A DNA stretch of 44,868 bases, taken from assembly GCA_016717705.1 (NCBI GenBank), contig JADKFD010000038.1, positions 1-44,868 on the forward strand, given 5' to 3'. Source of the DNA: Rhodanobacteraceae bacterium. GTDB lineage: Bacteria > Pseudomonadota > Gammaproteobacteria > Xanthomonadales > SZUA-5. Position 1 is the stretch's first letter, and each line of letters opens with the position of its first letter. The position numbers and the translations under genes are program-made. This document shows, in pieces, positions 8,877 through 16,927 of this stretch. The notes under the pieces were generated by a model. That model saw nothing but the letters and a program-made list of their open reading frames with translations. It had not been told where the DNA came from and ran no database searches.

Positions 8877-10643
8877 ATGACCCTGGACGCCTTCATCGTG
8901 CTGCTCGTGCTGGTCAGCGCGACGGTGGGCTTCATTCAGGATCGCTACCCGCCCGAGGGCATCGCCTTTGCGGCACTGATCGTGCTCACCCTGAGCGGCA
9001 TCTTGAGCGTCAAGGAAGCGCTCGGCGGCTTTTCCAACGAGGCCACGGTCACCGTCGCCTGCATGTTCGTGCTCAGCGCCGGACTGATGCGCAGCGGCGC
9101 GCTGGGCTGGGTCGGGCGCGCGCTGGTGCGCTTTGGTACCACGCCACTGCGGCTGACCTTCATGACCTCGATGACGGCCGGCCCGGTGTCGGCCTTCGTC
9201 AACAACACTGCGGCCGTGGCAGTTTTCCTGCCGCTGGTGCTGGAGGCCTCCGAGCGCCACAAGATCTCGCCGTCGAAAGTGCTGATCCCGCTGTCTTACG
9301 CCACCCAGATCGGTGGTGTCTGCACGCTGATCGGCACCTCGACCAATCTGCTGGTGTCGTCGATTGCCGTGTCGTCGGACATGCCGGCGCTGCAGATGTT
9401 CACGCCCACACCCTTGGGGCTGATTCTGTTTGGCATTGGCCTGCTCTATTTACTTCTGATCGCACCGTTGTTGCTGCCAGCCAGTCGCGGCGCCGAACTG
9501 ATGGCGCAGTACGGATTGTCCGACTACCTCGCCGAATTGCGCGTGGATCTGGGCAGTCGCATCGCCGGCCAGCATCTGCGCACCAGCGTCATCGAGGCGC
9601 AGCACGGCGTGCGCATCATCGAGGTGCTGCGCCGCGACGAAAAGATGCTGGTCCCCGCCGACCTGGTACTGCAGCCCGACGACATCCTGCTGGTGCAAGG
9701 TTCGGCGCAGAACCTGTTCGCGTTTCGCGAGCATCTGGGCCTGACGATGACACCGCATTTCGTGCCCAAGCTGGAAATGCTGGAGAGCGGCAACATCGAG
9801 GTCGTCGAGGCGCTGATTCCGCCGGAATCGCGCTTTGCCGGGGAGACCATTGGCAAGCTGCGCATGCAGTTGCACCAGAATGCCCTGGTACTCGCTCTAC
9901 ATCGTCGCGGCACGCCGATCCGCGACCAGCTGAGTTCGATCACCGTGGCGGTCGGCGACGCCTTGTTGCTGCTGGTCAGCCGCGCCGACCTGCCGGACTT
10001 GCGCCGCGAAGGTGATCTGATCCTGGTCGAACGCTCGGCGCGCCCAGCCGCGGTGCGTCAGGGGCGCGCGGCACTGGGGATCGCCGTCGCCGTGCTGGTC
10101 GCCGCGTCGATGAACTGGGTACCGATCACGGTCGGCGCTCTGGCGGGCATCCTGCTGATGGTGATGACCCGCGTGCTGACGCTGGAAGAGACCTATGCCG
10201 CGATCAACTGGCGCGTCATCGCCATGCTGGCGGCGATGATTCCGCTGGGAATGGCGATGGAGAAAAGCGGGCTGGCCGCCTACCTGGTCGGATTCCTGGT
10301 CAGCGCCTCCGGCAGCAGCAGTCCCCTTCTCGCACTGGCCCTGGTGTACCTGGCGACCGCGCTGCTGACGGAAGTCATGAGCAACAACGGAACCGCGGTG
10401 TTGCTCGGCCCGATTGCGATCTCGCTGGCGCGCGCGATGGACGTCGATCCGCTACCCTTCCTGATGGCGGTGATGTTCGCCGCATCCACCAGTTTTTCGA
10501 CACCGATCGGATACCAGACGAACATGATGGTCTACAGCGCCGGCGGCTATCGTTTCAGCGATTTCCTGCGCGTTGGCATCCCGTTGAATCTGCTGTTTTT
10601 TGTCGTGTCCGTAGCGCTCATCCCGCGGATCTGGCCGTTCTGA
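8877..10643 (+). CDS. SLC13/DASS-type transporter with two RCK-C domains
   Basis: 588 residues of an inner-membrane permease in the divalent anion/sodium symporter superfamily (SLC13, ArsB/NhaD-like). The N-terminal half has about five hydrophobic segments with the conserved hairpin signatures SAFVNNTAAVAVFLPLV and QIGGVCTLIGTSTNLLV. The centre (about residues 205-390) is cytosolic and holds two TrkA-C/RCK-C regulatory domains (GVRIIEVLRRDEKMLVPADLVLQPDDILLVQG and the second ending GDALLLLVSRADL). The C-terminal half repeats the fold (TEVMSNNGTAVLLGPIA, FSTPIGYQTNMMVYSAGGY). The substrate (sulfate, dicarboxylate or another anion) cannot be read from sequence. The stop overlaps the next start (TGATG), so the two are translationally coupled. 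Confidence 0.9.
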   Translation: MTLDAFIVLLVLVSATVGFIQDRYPPEGIAFAALIVLTLSGILSVKEALGGFSNEATVTVACMFVLSAGLMRSGALGWVGRALVRFGTTPLRLTFMTSMTAGPVSAFVNNTAAVAVFLPLVLEASERHKISPSKVLIPLSYATQIGGVCTLIGTSTNLLVSSIAVSSDMPALQMFTPTPLGLILFGIGLLYLLLIAPLLLPASRGAELMAQYGLSDYLAELRVDLGSRIAGQHLRTSVIEAQHGVRIIEVLRRDEKMLVPADLVLQPDDILLVQGSAQNLFAFREHLGLTMTPHFVPKLEMLESGNIEVVEALIPPESRFAGETIGKLRMQLHQNALVLALHRRGTPIRDQLSSITVAVGDALLLLVSRADLPDLRREGDLILVERSARPAAVRQGRAALGIAVAVLVAASMNWVPITVGALAGILLMVMTRVLTLEETYAAINWRVIAMLAAMIPLGMAMEKSGLAAYLVGFLVSASGSSSPLLALALVYLATALLTEVMSNNGTAVLLGPIAISLARAMDVDPLPFLMAVMFAASTSFSTPIGYQTNMMVYSAGGYRFSDFLRVGIPLNLLFFVVSVALIPRIWPF

Positions 10644-11401
10644 TGGCCGGCCTCGCGCGAACGCTGTCCAAACTCGGCGTGTGCTCGCGCAGCGAGGCCG
10701 AACGCTCGATCCGGGCCGGCCGGGTGCGGGTCAACGGCCGCATCGTGCGCAATCCGGAAACACCGTTCCCGGTGGCAGGTCGTATCGAAATTGACGGCAA
10801 GTCGGTCAAACCACCGCGGCGCTGCTACCTGATGCTCAACAAGCCGCGTGGCCTGGTCACCAGCGCCCAGGACGAGCACGGCCGCGACACGGTCTATCGT
10901 TGCCTCGACGGACTCGATCTGCCGTGGGTGGCGCCGGTCGGCCGCCTCGACAAGGCCAGCGAGGGCCTTCTGCTGCTCAGCAACGACCCCGAGTGGGCGG
11001 CACGCCTGACCGATCCGGCCAGCGCCATCACCAAGACCTATCACGTGCAGATCGACTGCATTCCCGATGACGACCTGCTGGCTGCACTGCGCGAAGGCGT
11101 GGTCGACGCCGGAGAGCGTCTGGGCACGGTGCAGATCGACCGCTTGCGCGTCGGGACCCGCAACGCCTGGCTCGAAGTCACCCTCGACGAAGGCAAGAAT
11201 CGCCAGATCCGCCGGCTGCTCGAAGCCAACGGCATCAAGACCCTGCGCCTGGTGCGCGTCGCCATCGGCAACCTGGTGTTGGGTGATCTGGCCAAGGGCA
11301 TGGTGCGCGAGCTCGGCGCGGCAGAGCTGGCTGACCTGTCGCCGCATGGCGCCGCGCTGGCACCCAGGTTCGGGGGTCTGCTGGCACGCGGGGTGAGCTG
11401 A
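10643..11401 (+). CDS. RsuA/RluB/RluE-family rRNA pseudouridine synthase
   Basis: 252 residues. An N-terminal S4 RNA-binding domain (LARTLSKLGVCSRSEAERSI...GRVRVNGRIV) is followed by the pseudouridine synthase catalytic domain. The catalytic Asp is in VGRLDKASEGLLLLSND, with other family landmarks YLMLNKPRGLVTS, TKTYHV and EGKNRQIRRLLEANG. The length lies between RsuA (16S U516) and RluB (23S U2605), and the long acidic RluB tail is absent, so the exact target base is left open. It overlaps the permease stop by one base. Confidence 0.92.
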   Translation: MAGLARTLSKLGVCSRSEAERSIRAGRVRVNGRIVRNPETPFPVAGRIEIDGKSVKPPRRCYLMLNKPRGLVTSAQDEHGRDTVYRCLDGLDLPWVAPVGRLDKASEGLLLLSNDPEWAARLTDPASAITKTYHVQIDCIPDDDLLAALREGVVDAGERLGTVQIDRLRVGTRNAWLEVTLDEGKNRQIRRLLEANGIKTLRLVRVAIGNLVLGDLAKGMVRELGAAELADLSPHGAALAPRFGGLLARGVS

Positions 11402-11463
11402 GGCCGCGCCAACGCTTTGGTAGCGCGGAGCTTGCCCAAAAACTGTTTACTTTGAGTGGTTTA

Positions 11464-11561
11464 TCGCAAATGTAGGTCACGTTGGCCGCGCTTTTCGGCC
11501 TACGTGACAGTGAGGGCGCGATGTCACGTAGGCCAATAAGCATGGCCAACGTGACCTACGT
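11464..11561. repeat. GTCACGT double-hairpin repeat (complete copy)
   Basis: Two adjacent hairpins: GTCACGTTGGCC (11476-11487) with GGCCTACGTGAC (11497-11508), and GTCACGTAGGCC (11523-11534) with GGCCAACGTGAC (11544-11555). TCGCAAATGTAG and CTACG flank them. This is the complete counterpart of the truncated element at 5926. A degenerate single hairpin of the same type lies at about 19302-19325. It sits downstream of the pseudouridine synthase gene and could act as a transcript-end structure. Confidence 0.8.
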
Positions 11562-11645
11562 CCTAACCGAACAGGATTGGAGCAAGTTCCGCTTGCCTTT
11601 GCGCCGACCCCCAGCCGAGCAAGCTCGGCTCTGCAAAAGCCTTGG

Positions 11646-11822
11646 CTACAAGCCGCGCACGCGACAGGCCAGCAGCAGCAGCCCGAGCCCGATGATCCAG
11701 CAGCCGGCGGCAACATCAGGGCTCATCTTGACCACGCCGAAGTACGCGGCGAGCGCGACCACGTAAAGCACCAGCGACACCACCCACGCCCACATCGTCG
11801 GGGCCTTGCCTGCGTTGGTCAT
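11646..11822 (-). CDS. Small two-helix membrane protein
   Basis: 58 residues starting MTNAGKAPTMWAWVVSLV, with a good AGGAG nine bases before the ATG. Two hydrophobic segments (WAWVVSLVLYVVALAAYFGVV and ACWIIGLGLLLLAC, the latter preceded by DVAAG) are joined by a short loop, and a basic RVRGL end suggests both termini are cytoplasmic. It resembles the many short hypothetical membrane proteins of this order. It follows the M23 peptidase gene on the same strand, whose stop lies 13 bases upstream of this start. Confidence 0.75.
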   Translation of the reverse strand: MTNAGKAPTMWAWVVSLVLYVVALAAYFGVVKMSPDVAAGCWIIGLGLLLLACRVRGL

Positions 11823-11835
11823 GGAGATCTCCTGG

Positions 11836-12570
11836 TTACGGGATTTTTGATTGCTTCGGGTGCCCACCCAACAACGGGTAGGGATTGATCGCCTCGCCTT
11901 TCCACCAGAGCTTCTCCGGCCCGAGGCGAAAGACGGCGAAGTGCAGGTGCGGCGCCGCCGGGTTGGCGTTGCCGGTGAAACCGACGTAGCCGATCAGATC
12001 GCCACGTGCCAGCACCTGACCCTCGACCAGGCCTTCGGCGTAGGCGTCCAGATGCGCGTAGTAGTAAGCGAGCTCTCCGGGCGTGTCGAACTGATACACG
12101 GTCAGGCCGCCACGCACGCTGGTGAACAACTTGGCCACCACGCCGGCGTCCACGGCCAGCACCGGAGTACCCAACGGGGCGGGAATGTCGATCGCTTCGT
12201 GTCCGCGGCCCGCGCCTCGGGCGTCGTTGAATTCGTCGTGCAGTTGCGCCGGATCGACATCCGCCAGCGGCATGCTCAGCTGTACGCTTGGCGGCGGCCC
12301 CAGCGGCTCGACAATCGCGCTCTCCGGCAAGGAAATTCGCGCCGGTGACGGCTCGCTTTCAGGCAAGGGCGGCAGCGCGGGCGGGCGCGGCGCAGTGGCG
12401 GGTGGCGCCGGCGCCACGGCTGCGTCGGGCTCGATACCCGACCCTTGAGAGACGTCGCTCAACCGCGGCTTTCCGCTGGCGGTGCTGCTATCGTGCCCTT
12501 CCGTCAACACCGCCCAAGTCAGCGACGCCCCGAACAGGCCACCAAACACCAGGATGCGCAGTAGTTTCAC
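11836..12570 (-). CDS. M23 family metallopeptidase (LytM-type endopeptidase)
   Basis: 244 residues from a GTG start (VKLLRILVFGGLFGASLTW), an N-terminal membrane anchor or uncleaved signal. A Pro/Ala-rich linker follows (about residues 50-110), then a C-terminal LytM domain. The zinc ligands are intact: His and Asp in GHEAIDIPAPLGTPV and the HxH in APHLHFAVF, so it should be an active DD-endopeptidase acting on peptidoglycan cross-links rather than an EnvC/NlpD-type degenerate activator. An upstream ATG in the same frame lies inside the next gene and lacks a signal. It ends an operon with the L,D-transpeptidase gene 20 bases upstream. Confidence 0.88.
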   Translation of the reverse strand: MKLLRILVFGGLFGASLTWAVLTEGHDSSTASGKPRLSDVSQGSGIEPDAAVAPAPPATAPRPPALPPLPESEPSPARISLPESAIVEPLGPPPSVQLSMPLADVDPAQLHDEFNDARGAGRGHEAIDIPAPLGTPVLAVDAGVVAKLFTSVRGGLTVYQFDTPGELAYYYAHLDAYAEGLVEGQVLARGDLIGYVGFTGNANPAAPHLHFAVFRLGPEKLWWKGEAINPYPLLGGHPKQSKIP

Positions 12571-12590
12571 GGGTGCGAAGGTGCTCTCGC

Positions 12591-13547
12591 TCAATCCTGC
12601 AGGATGACCTGGACGCCCGGCTTGACGGCTTCGGCGATCAGCGCCGCATTCCAGTTGGTCATGCGGATGCAACCGTGCGACTCGGTCTTGCCGATCTTGG
12701 ACGGCTCAGGCGTGCCATGAATGCCGTAGTGCTCCTTGGACAAATCAATCCAGACCACACCCACCGGGTTGTTCGGCCCCGCCTTCAGGACCGCCTTGCC
12801 GTGCTCGGGATCGGCGTTCCAGAACAGGTCCGGGTTGTAGTTGAACACCGGATTGCGCGCGACACCATTGACCTTCCAGGTGCCGATCGGCAGCGGATCG
12901 TGGCTGCTGCCCGTGGTCGCCGGAAACTGTCCGATGACTTTGTCGGCGGCATCCAGCAGGGTGACCGTGAGACTGGACTGCTCCACGACCAGCTTGCTGG
13001 CCTGCGCCAGCTCCGGCGCGCCCGCGACATTCGGAACCTGAATCACGCTGCCCGCCTGGTCCAGTTTCAGCTTCGGGTTGAGCGACTGCAGCAGTTCCGG
13101 ACTGGCATGGAAACGCTCGCCAAGGGCTTCGCCCACCGAGCGGAATCCCAGCGCTGGCAAAGCCGCCTTCTCGACCAGGTCGGTCGGTATGTCGATGTAG
13201 GGACCGTCTGCATCAGCCTGGGTGACGACGTACTCGATCAGTGTCGGCACGCCCTCGCGGTCCAGTTCCGCCCAGGTCGCCTCATCCGGCACACCCGTGT
13301 CGCCAAGCCCGCGGCTGCGCTGGAAGCCTGCCACCGCCTTGGCCACGTTGGAACCAAACACGCCATCGATCTCGCCCGGACCGAAGTTGGCGCGGTCGAG
13401 CAGCACCTGCAGGCGCAGCACATCGTCGCCGCGGCTGTCCTGAACGATGCGCGCGTGCGCCACAGCGATCGGCGATTCGGCGGCCCGTGCGGCCAACGGC
13501 GAGCACAAGGAGACCACGATGGCGACGAAGATCAGTTTGCAATTCAC
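12591..13547 (-). CDS. L,D-transpeptidase (YkuD) with peptidoglycan-binding domain
   Basis: 318 residues from a GTG (VNCKLIFVAIVVSLCSPLAARA, signal peptide cleaved before AESPIAV). After the signal is a PG_binding_1 domain (RGDDVLRLQVLLDRANFGPGEIDGVFGSNVAKAVAGFQ), then a LysM-like stretch (FHASPELLQSLNPKL) and a YkuD catalytic domain with HGTPEPSKIGKTESHGCIRM, where Cys is the nucleophile. Such enzymes make 3-3 cross-links or attach proteins to peptidoglycan in the periplasm. Longer in-frame extensions upstream have no signal sequence. It is paired with the M23 peptidase, a making/breaking pair for wall remodelling. Confidence 0.92.
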   Translation of the reverse strand: MNCKLIFVAIVVSLCSPLAARAAESPIAVAHARIVQDSRGDDVLRLQVLLDRANFGPGEIDGVFGSNVAKAVAGFQRSRGLGDTGVPDEATWAELDREGVPTLIEYVVTQADADGPYIDIPTDLVEKAALPALGFRSVGEALGERFHASPELLQSLNPKLKLDQAGSVIQVPNVAGAPELAQASKLVVEQSSLTVTLLDAADKVIGQFPATTGSSHDPLPIGTWKVNGVARNPVFNYNPDLFWNADPEHGKAVLKAGPNNPVGVVWIDLSKEHYGIHGTPEPSKIGKTESHGCIRMTNWNAALIAEAVKPGVQVILQD

Positions 13548-13801
13548 AGGTTTCACCGAAGGTCTGAGGAGTGCGCTTGTCGAGCCTGGACCCGAACGAT
13601 CGCCGACAGAGCCTGACTCGGCGCGTCCTCGACGTCGGTACGCCAACACACCGAGCGCATCCCGCCGCGGGAGCACCAACCCTCAAGTCGCCAGCGGCGC
13701 GGCCCCGGCAGCGCACCGGAGCTCCTCATCAGATTTACAGTTAGAAATGTTTGCCACGCTACGCTTATCATCCAGCGACCACCCAAAAATGAGCGTCGCA
13801 G

Positions 13802-14047
13802 ATGTCGATCAAGCCCAAGAGTCACATCGAGATCACCATCGAGTCGATGAAGGTGTTCATGAACGACGGTCAGCTCGACATTGCCGAGCTGAACTTCCTG
13901 CTGGGGCTGGCCATGCGTGACAACGGCATCGACGACGACGAGCGGCGGGTATTGAAGAACATCATCGCGCGCGCGGAAAAGTCGCCGATGGATACCACCA
14001 CCCGCGCGCACATCGAACAGGTGAAACTGGAATACAACCTGGGCTGA
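13802..14047 (+). CDS. Small acidic helical protein, TerB-like (uncertain)
   Basis: 81 residues, no signal peptide, predicted all-helical. LDIAELNFLLGLAMRDNGIDDDERRVLKNIIARAE has the look of one helical repeat of the TerB/DUF533-type fold, with acidic DNGIDDDE between helices, but the protein is only about half a TerB domain. The start has two further in-frame Met residues downstream (MKVFMNDG). The 254 bases upstream contain no other gene. Function is unknown. Confidence 0.65.
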   Translation: MSIKPKSHIEITIESMKVFMNDGQLDIAELNFLLGLAMRDNGIDDDERRVLKNIIARAEKSPMDTTTRAHIEQVKLEYNLG

Positions 14048-14178
14048 GAAGCGCCGCGCCCGAGAGCGCCGAGCCCCAGCTCGGCCGGCGGCACGCAATC
14101 GCGCTGCCGCAACCGCGCCGAGCCGAAGCTCGGCGTTCCCAGCGCGCCAGCGGACTTTGCGCCATAATCCGCGGCCTC

Positions 14179-14268
14179 GGAGGGATGGCAGAGCGGTTGA
14201 ATGCACCGGTCTTGAAAACCGGCGGCCACGCGAGTGGCCCGTGGGTTCGAATCCCACTCCCTCCGCCA
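14179..14268 (+). tRNA. tRNA-Ser (anticodon UGA)
   Basis: A 90-base class II tRNA. The acceptor stem GGAGGGA pairs with TCCCTCC, followed by G and an encoded CCA. The anticodon stem-loop is CCGGTCTTGAAAACCGG with TGA at the anticodon. A long variable arm (GGCCACGCGAGTGGCC) and the T-arm GTGGGTTCGAATCCCAC are present. It reads UCN serine codons, mainly UCA. Confidence 0.97.
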
Positions 14269-14385
14269 TAAATAACTGATTGGCAAGATCTTGCTTGCGA
14301 ATGCAAGGATTGCGGCCACAAACCACACCGCCTCGACCTGAACCAGGATGGATCCGAGATCAGGCCGAGGCTGCGTGGGACAGTG

Positions 14386-14412
14386 GGGGAAAGGACCACC
14401 GGTCCTTTCCCC
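14386..14412 (-). terminator. Hairpin directly downstream of katG
   Basis: A 12-bp perfect inverted repeat (GGGGAAAGGACC at 14386-14397 with GGTCCTTTCCCC at 14401-14412) begins six bases past the katG stop on the minus strand. No U-run follows, so it is a stable 3'-end structure rather than a textbook intrinsic terminator. Confidence 0.5.
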
Positions 14413-14418
14413 GGTGGC

Positions 14419-16629
14419 TCACGCCAGATCGAAGCGATCCAGGTTCATCACCTTGCCGAAGGCGATCGCGAAGTCCTGCGCGAACTTGCCCTGCGCGTCG
14501 CTGGTCGCATAGACCTCGGCGAGCGAACGCAGCTGCGAGTTCGAACCGAACACCAGGTCGACCAGCGTGCCCGTCCACTTGAGATCGCCGGTCTTGCGGT
14601 CGCGGCCTTCGAGCACATTGGCGTCGGCAGCCGAGCGCTTCCAGCCGGTGCTCATGTCGAGCAGGTTGACGAAGTAATCGTTGCTGAGCACGCCTGGACG
14701 CTTGGTGAATACACCATGCTGCGACTGTCCGAAGTTGGCATTCAGCGCGCGCAGGCCGCCGATCAGCACGGTCATTTCCGGCGCTGTCAGGTTGAGCAAC
14801 TGCGCCTTGTCGACCAGCAGCTCCGCCTGGGCGCTTTCGAAGCCCTTCTTGACGTAGTTGCGGAAGCCGTCGGCGTTCGGCTCGAGCACCGCGAAGGAGG
14901 CAACGTCGGTCTGCTCCTGCGAGGCGTCGGTGCGACCCGGCGAGAACGCTACGGACACGGTCTGACCTGCCGCCTGCGCCGCCGATTCGACCGCCGCGCA
15001 GCCGCCGAGCACGATCAGATCGGCCAGCGAGATCTTCTTGCCGCCGGATGCCGAGGCGTTGAACGCCTTCTGGATGCCTTCGAGGCTCGCCAGCACCTTG
15101 GCCAGTTGCGCCGGCTGGTTGGCTTCCCAGTCCTTCTGCGGGGCGAGGCGGATGCGCGCGCCGTTGGCGCCACCGCGCTTGTCGCTGCCGCGGAAAGAGG
15201 ACGCCGCTGCCCACGCAGTGCTGACCAGTTCGGAGATCGAAAGACCGGACGCGAGCAGCTTCGCTTTGAGCGCGGCGATGTCCTGTGCATCGACCAGCGG
15301 ATGGTCGACGGCCGGCACCGGGTCCTGCCAGATGAGCACTTCGGACGGCACCAGCTTGCCCAGGTAGCGTGCGCGCGGGCCCATGTCGCGGTGGGTCAGC
15401 TTGAACCAGGCGCGGGCGAAGGCGTCGGCGAATTCCTGCGGGTTCTGGTGGAAGTGGCGCGAGATCTTTTCGTACGCCGGATCGAAACGCAGCGACAGAT
15501 CCGCCGTGGTCATCATCGGCCGATGCTTCTTCGACGGGTCGTGCGCGTCCGGAATCATGTCTTCCTCGCGCACGTTCTTGGGATGCCACTGCCAGGCGCC
15601 GGCCGGGCTCTTGCTGAGCTCCCACTCGTAGCCGAACAGCGTGTTGAAGTAACCCATGTCCCAGGTGGTCGGGTTCGGCTTCCACGCGCCTTCGATGCCG
15701 CTGGTGATGGTGTCGCCACCCTTGCCGCTGCCGTAGGCGTTCTTCCAGCCGAAACCCTGCTCTTCGATGTCCGCCCCTTCCGGCTCGCGACCGCAGTTGG
15801 AGTCCGGAGCCGCGCCATGCGCCTTGCCGAAGGTGTGACCGCCCGCGACCAGCGCAACGGTCTCATAGTCGTTCATCGCCATCCGCGCGAAGGTCTCGCG
15901 GACATCGCGGCCCGAGGCCACCGGGTCGGGATTGCCGTCCGGGCCCTGCGGGTTCACGTAGATCAGGCCCATCTGCACCGCACCCAGCGGATTCGCCAGC
16001 TGGCGATCGCCGGAGTAGCGGCTGTTGGGCTTGTCGCTGGTCGCCAGCCACTCGTGCTCGGCACCCCAGTTGATCTCGTCCTCCGGCTCCCAGATGTCGG
16101 CACGGCCACCGCCGAAACCAAAGGTCTTGAAGCCCATCGACTCCATCGCCACGTTGCCGGCGAGCACCAGCAGGTCGGCCCACGACAGCTTGCGGCCGTA
16201 CTTTTGCTTGATCGGCCACAGCAGGCGGCGTGCCTTGTCGAGATTGCCGTTGTCCGGCCAGCTGTTCAGCGGGGCGAAGCGCTGCGCGCCAGTGCCGGCG
16301 CCGCCACGGCCGTCGGCGATGCGGTAGGTGCCGGCCGCGTGCCAGGTCATGCGCACGAACAAGCCACCGTAATGACCGTAGTCGGCCGGCCACCAATCCT
16401 GCGAATCGGTCATCAGGGCGGTGAGATCCTTGACCACGGCATCCAGATCGAGCGTCTTGAACTCCTCGGCATAGTTGAAGTCCTGACCCATCGGGTTGGT
16501 CTTCGACGACTGCTGATGCAGGATCTTCAGGTTGAGCTGATTGGGCCACCAGGTAGCGTTCGACGGGGCACCGCCAATCACATGGCTGCCAGCACCGCCC
16601 GCGAACGGGCATTTCGATTCGGATGACAT
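14419..16629 (-). CDS. katG: Catalase-peroxidase
   Basis: 736 residues, full length, cytoplasmic haem enzyme that removes hydrogen peroxide by catalase and peroxidase activity. The distal pocket Arg/Trp/His is in VRMTWHAAGTYR. The Tyr and Met of the Met-Tyr-Trp adduct are in LIYVNPQGP and the ETFARMAMNDYE region. The proximal haem His is in AGGHTFGKAHG. The C-terminal non-haem duplicated domain is complete to FGKVMNLDRFDLA. A strong AGGAG precedes the ATG. An OxyR-type operator lies 73 bases upstream (16702-16738). The gene is monocistronic, with a hairpin after its stop. Confidence 0.98.
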   Translation of the reverse strand: MSSESKCPFAGGAGSHVIGGAPSNATWWPNQLNLKILHQQSSKTNPMGQDFNYAEEFKTLDLDAVVKDLTALMTDSQDWWPADYGHYGGLFVRMTWHAAGTYRIADGRGGAGTGAQRFAPLNSWPDNGNLDKARRLLWPIKQKYGRKLSWADLLVLAGNVAMESMGFKTFGFGGGRADIWEPEDEINWGAEHEWLATSDKPNSRYSGDRQLANPLGAVQMGLIYVNPQGPDGNPDPVASGRDVRETFARMAMNDYETVALVAGGHTFGKAHGAAPDSNCGREPEGADIEEQGFGWKNAYGSGKGGDTITSGIEGAWKPNPTTWDMGYFNTLFGYEWELSKSPAGAWQWHPKNVREEDMIPDAHDPSKKHRPMMTTADLSLRFDPAYEKISRHFHQNPQEFADAFARAWFKLTHRDMGPRARYLGKLVPSEVLIWQDPVPAVDHPLVDAQDIAALKAKLLASGLSISELVSTAWAAASSFRGSDKRGGANGARIRLAPQKDWEANQPAQLAKVLASLEGIQKAFNASASGGKKISLADLIVLGGCAAVESAAQAAGQTVSVAFSPGRTDASQEQTDVASFAVLEPNADGFRNYVKKGFESAQAELLVDKAQLLNLTAPEMTVLIGGLRALNANFGQSQHGVFTKRPGVLSNDYFVNLLDMSTGWKRSAADANVLEGRDRKTGDLKWTGTLVDLVFGSNSQLRSLAEVYATSDAQGKFAQDFAIAFGKVMNLDRFDLA

Positions 16630-16701
16630 CGTCTTCTCCTTTTGGGGTCGTCAGCATCTGACGGGCAAGCGCAGTCTGGACCTCAAGTGTCGATAGATGA
16701 A

Positions 16702-16738
16702 ATCGTTTCTTCTGATGCGATTTATAGCAGCAGCCTAT
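16702..16738 (-). promoter_or_regulatory. OxyR-type operator upstream of katG
   Basis: Reading toward katG, ATAG-N7-CTAT (16738-16724) is followed by seven bases and then ATCA-N7-CGAT (16716-16702). The OxyR consensus is four ATAG/CTAT half-turn elements each separated by N7. The first pair matches perfectly and the second keeps the outer AT...AT positions with exact spacing. The proximal edge is 73 bases from the katG ATG, suitable for activation of a promoter whose -10 box could be the TATCGA near 16692. Binding by OxyR is inference. Confidence 0.75.
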
Positions 16739-16927
16739 CGATGATCGGGGCCGTTCTGCATGGCGTTGGCCTTGGACGCCGCGAACAGGGTCGGACTCAG
16801 CCACGCCGCGTGCCAAGAGACTGGTCCAGATGCACTGGCAACACAAGGGACCTGGTCGCTGCCCATCGCGACTTTGCCGATCCGATTGCGGCCGACGGGA
16901 CCGCGGACCTTCAGAACCTCCGGGTGG

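Noticed and set aside
13870..14328. Minus-strand open frames containing EWDSNPR or GVGFEPT-type peptides
   Set aside because: These peptides are well-known artefacts of translating the antisense of tRNA-Ser, which lies at 14179-14268.
14383..16626. A 747-codon plus-strand open frame opposite katG
   Set aside because: Shadow frame; katG on the minus strand is full length with all active-site residues.
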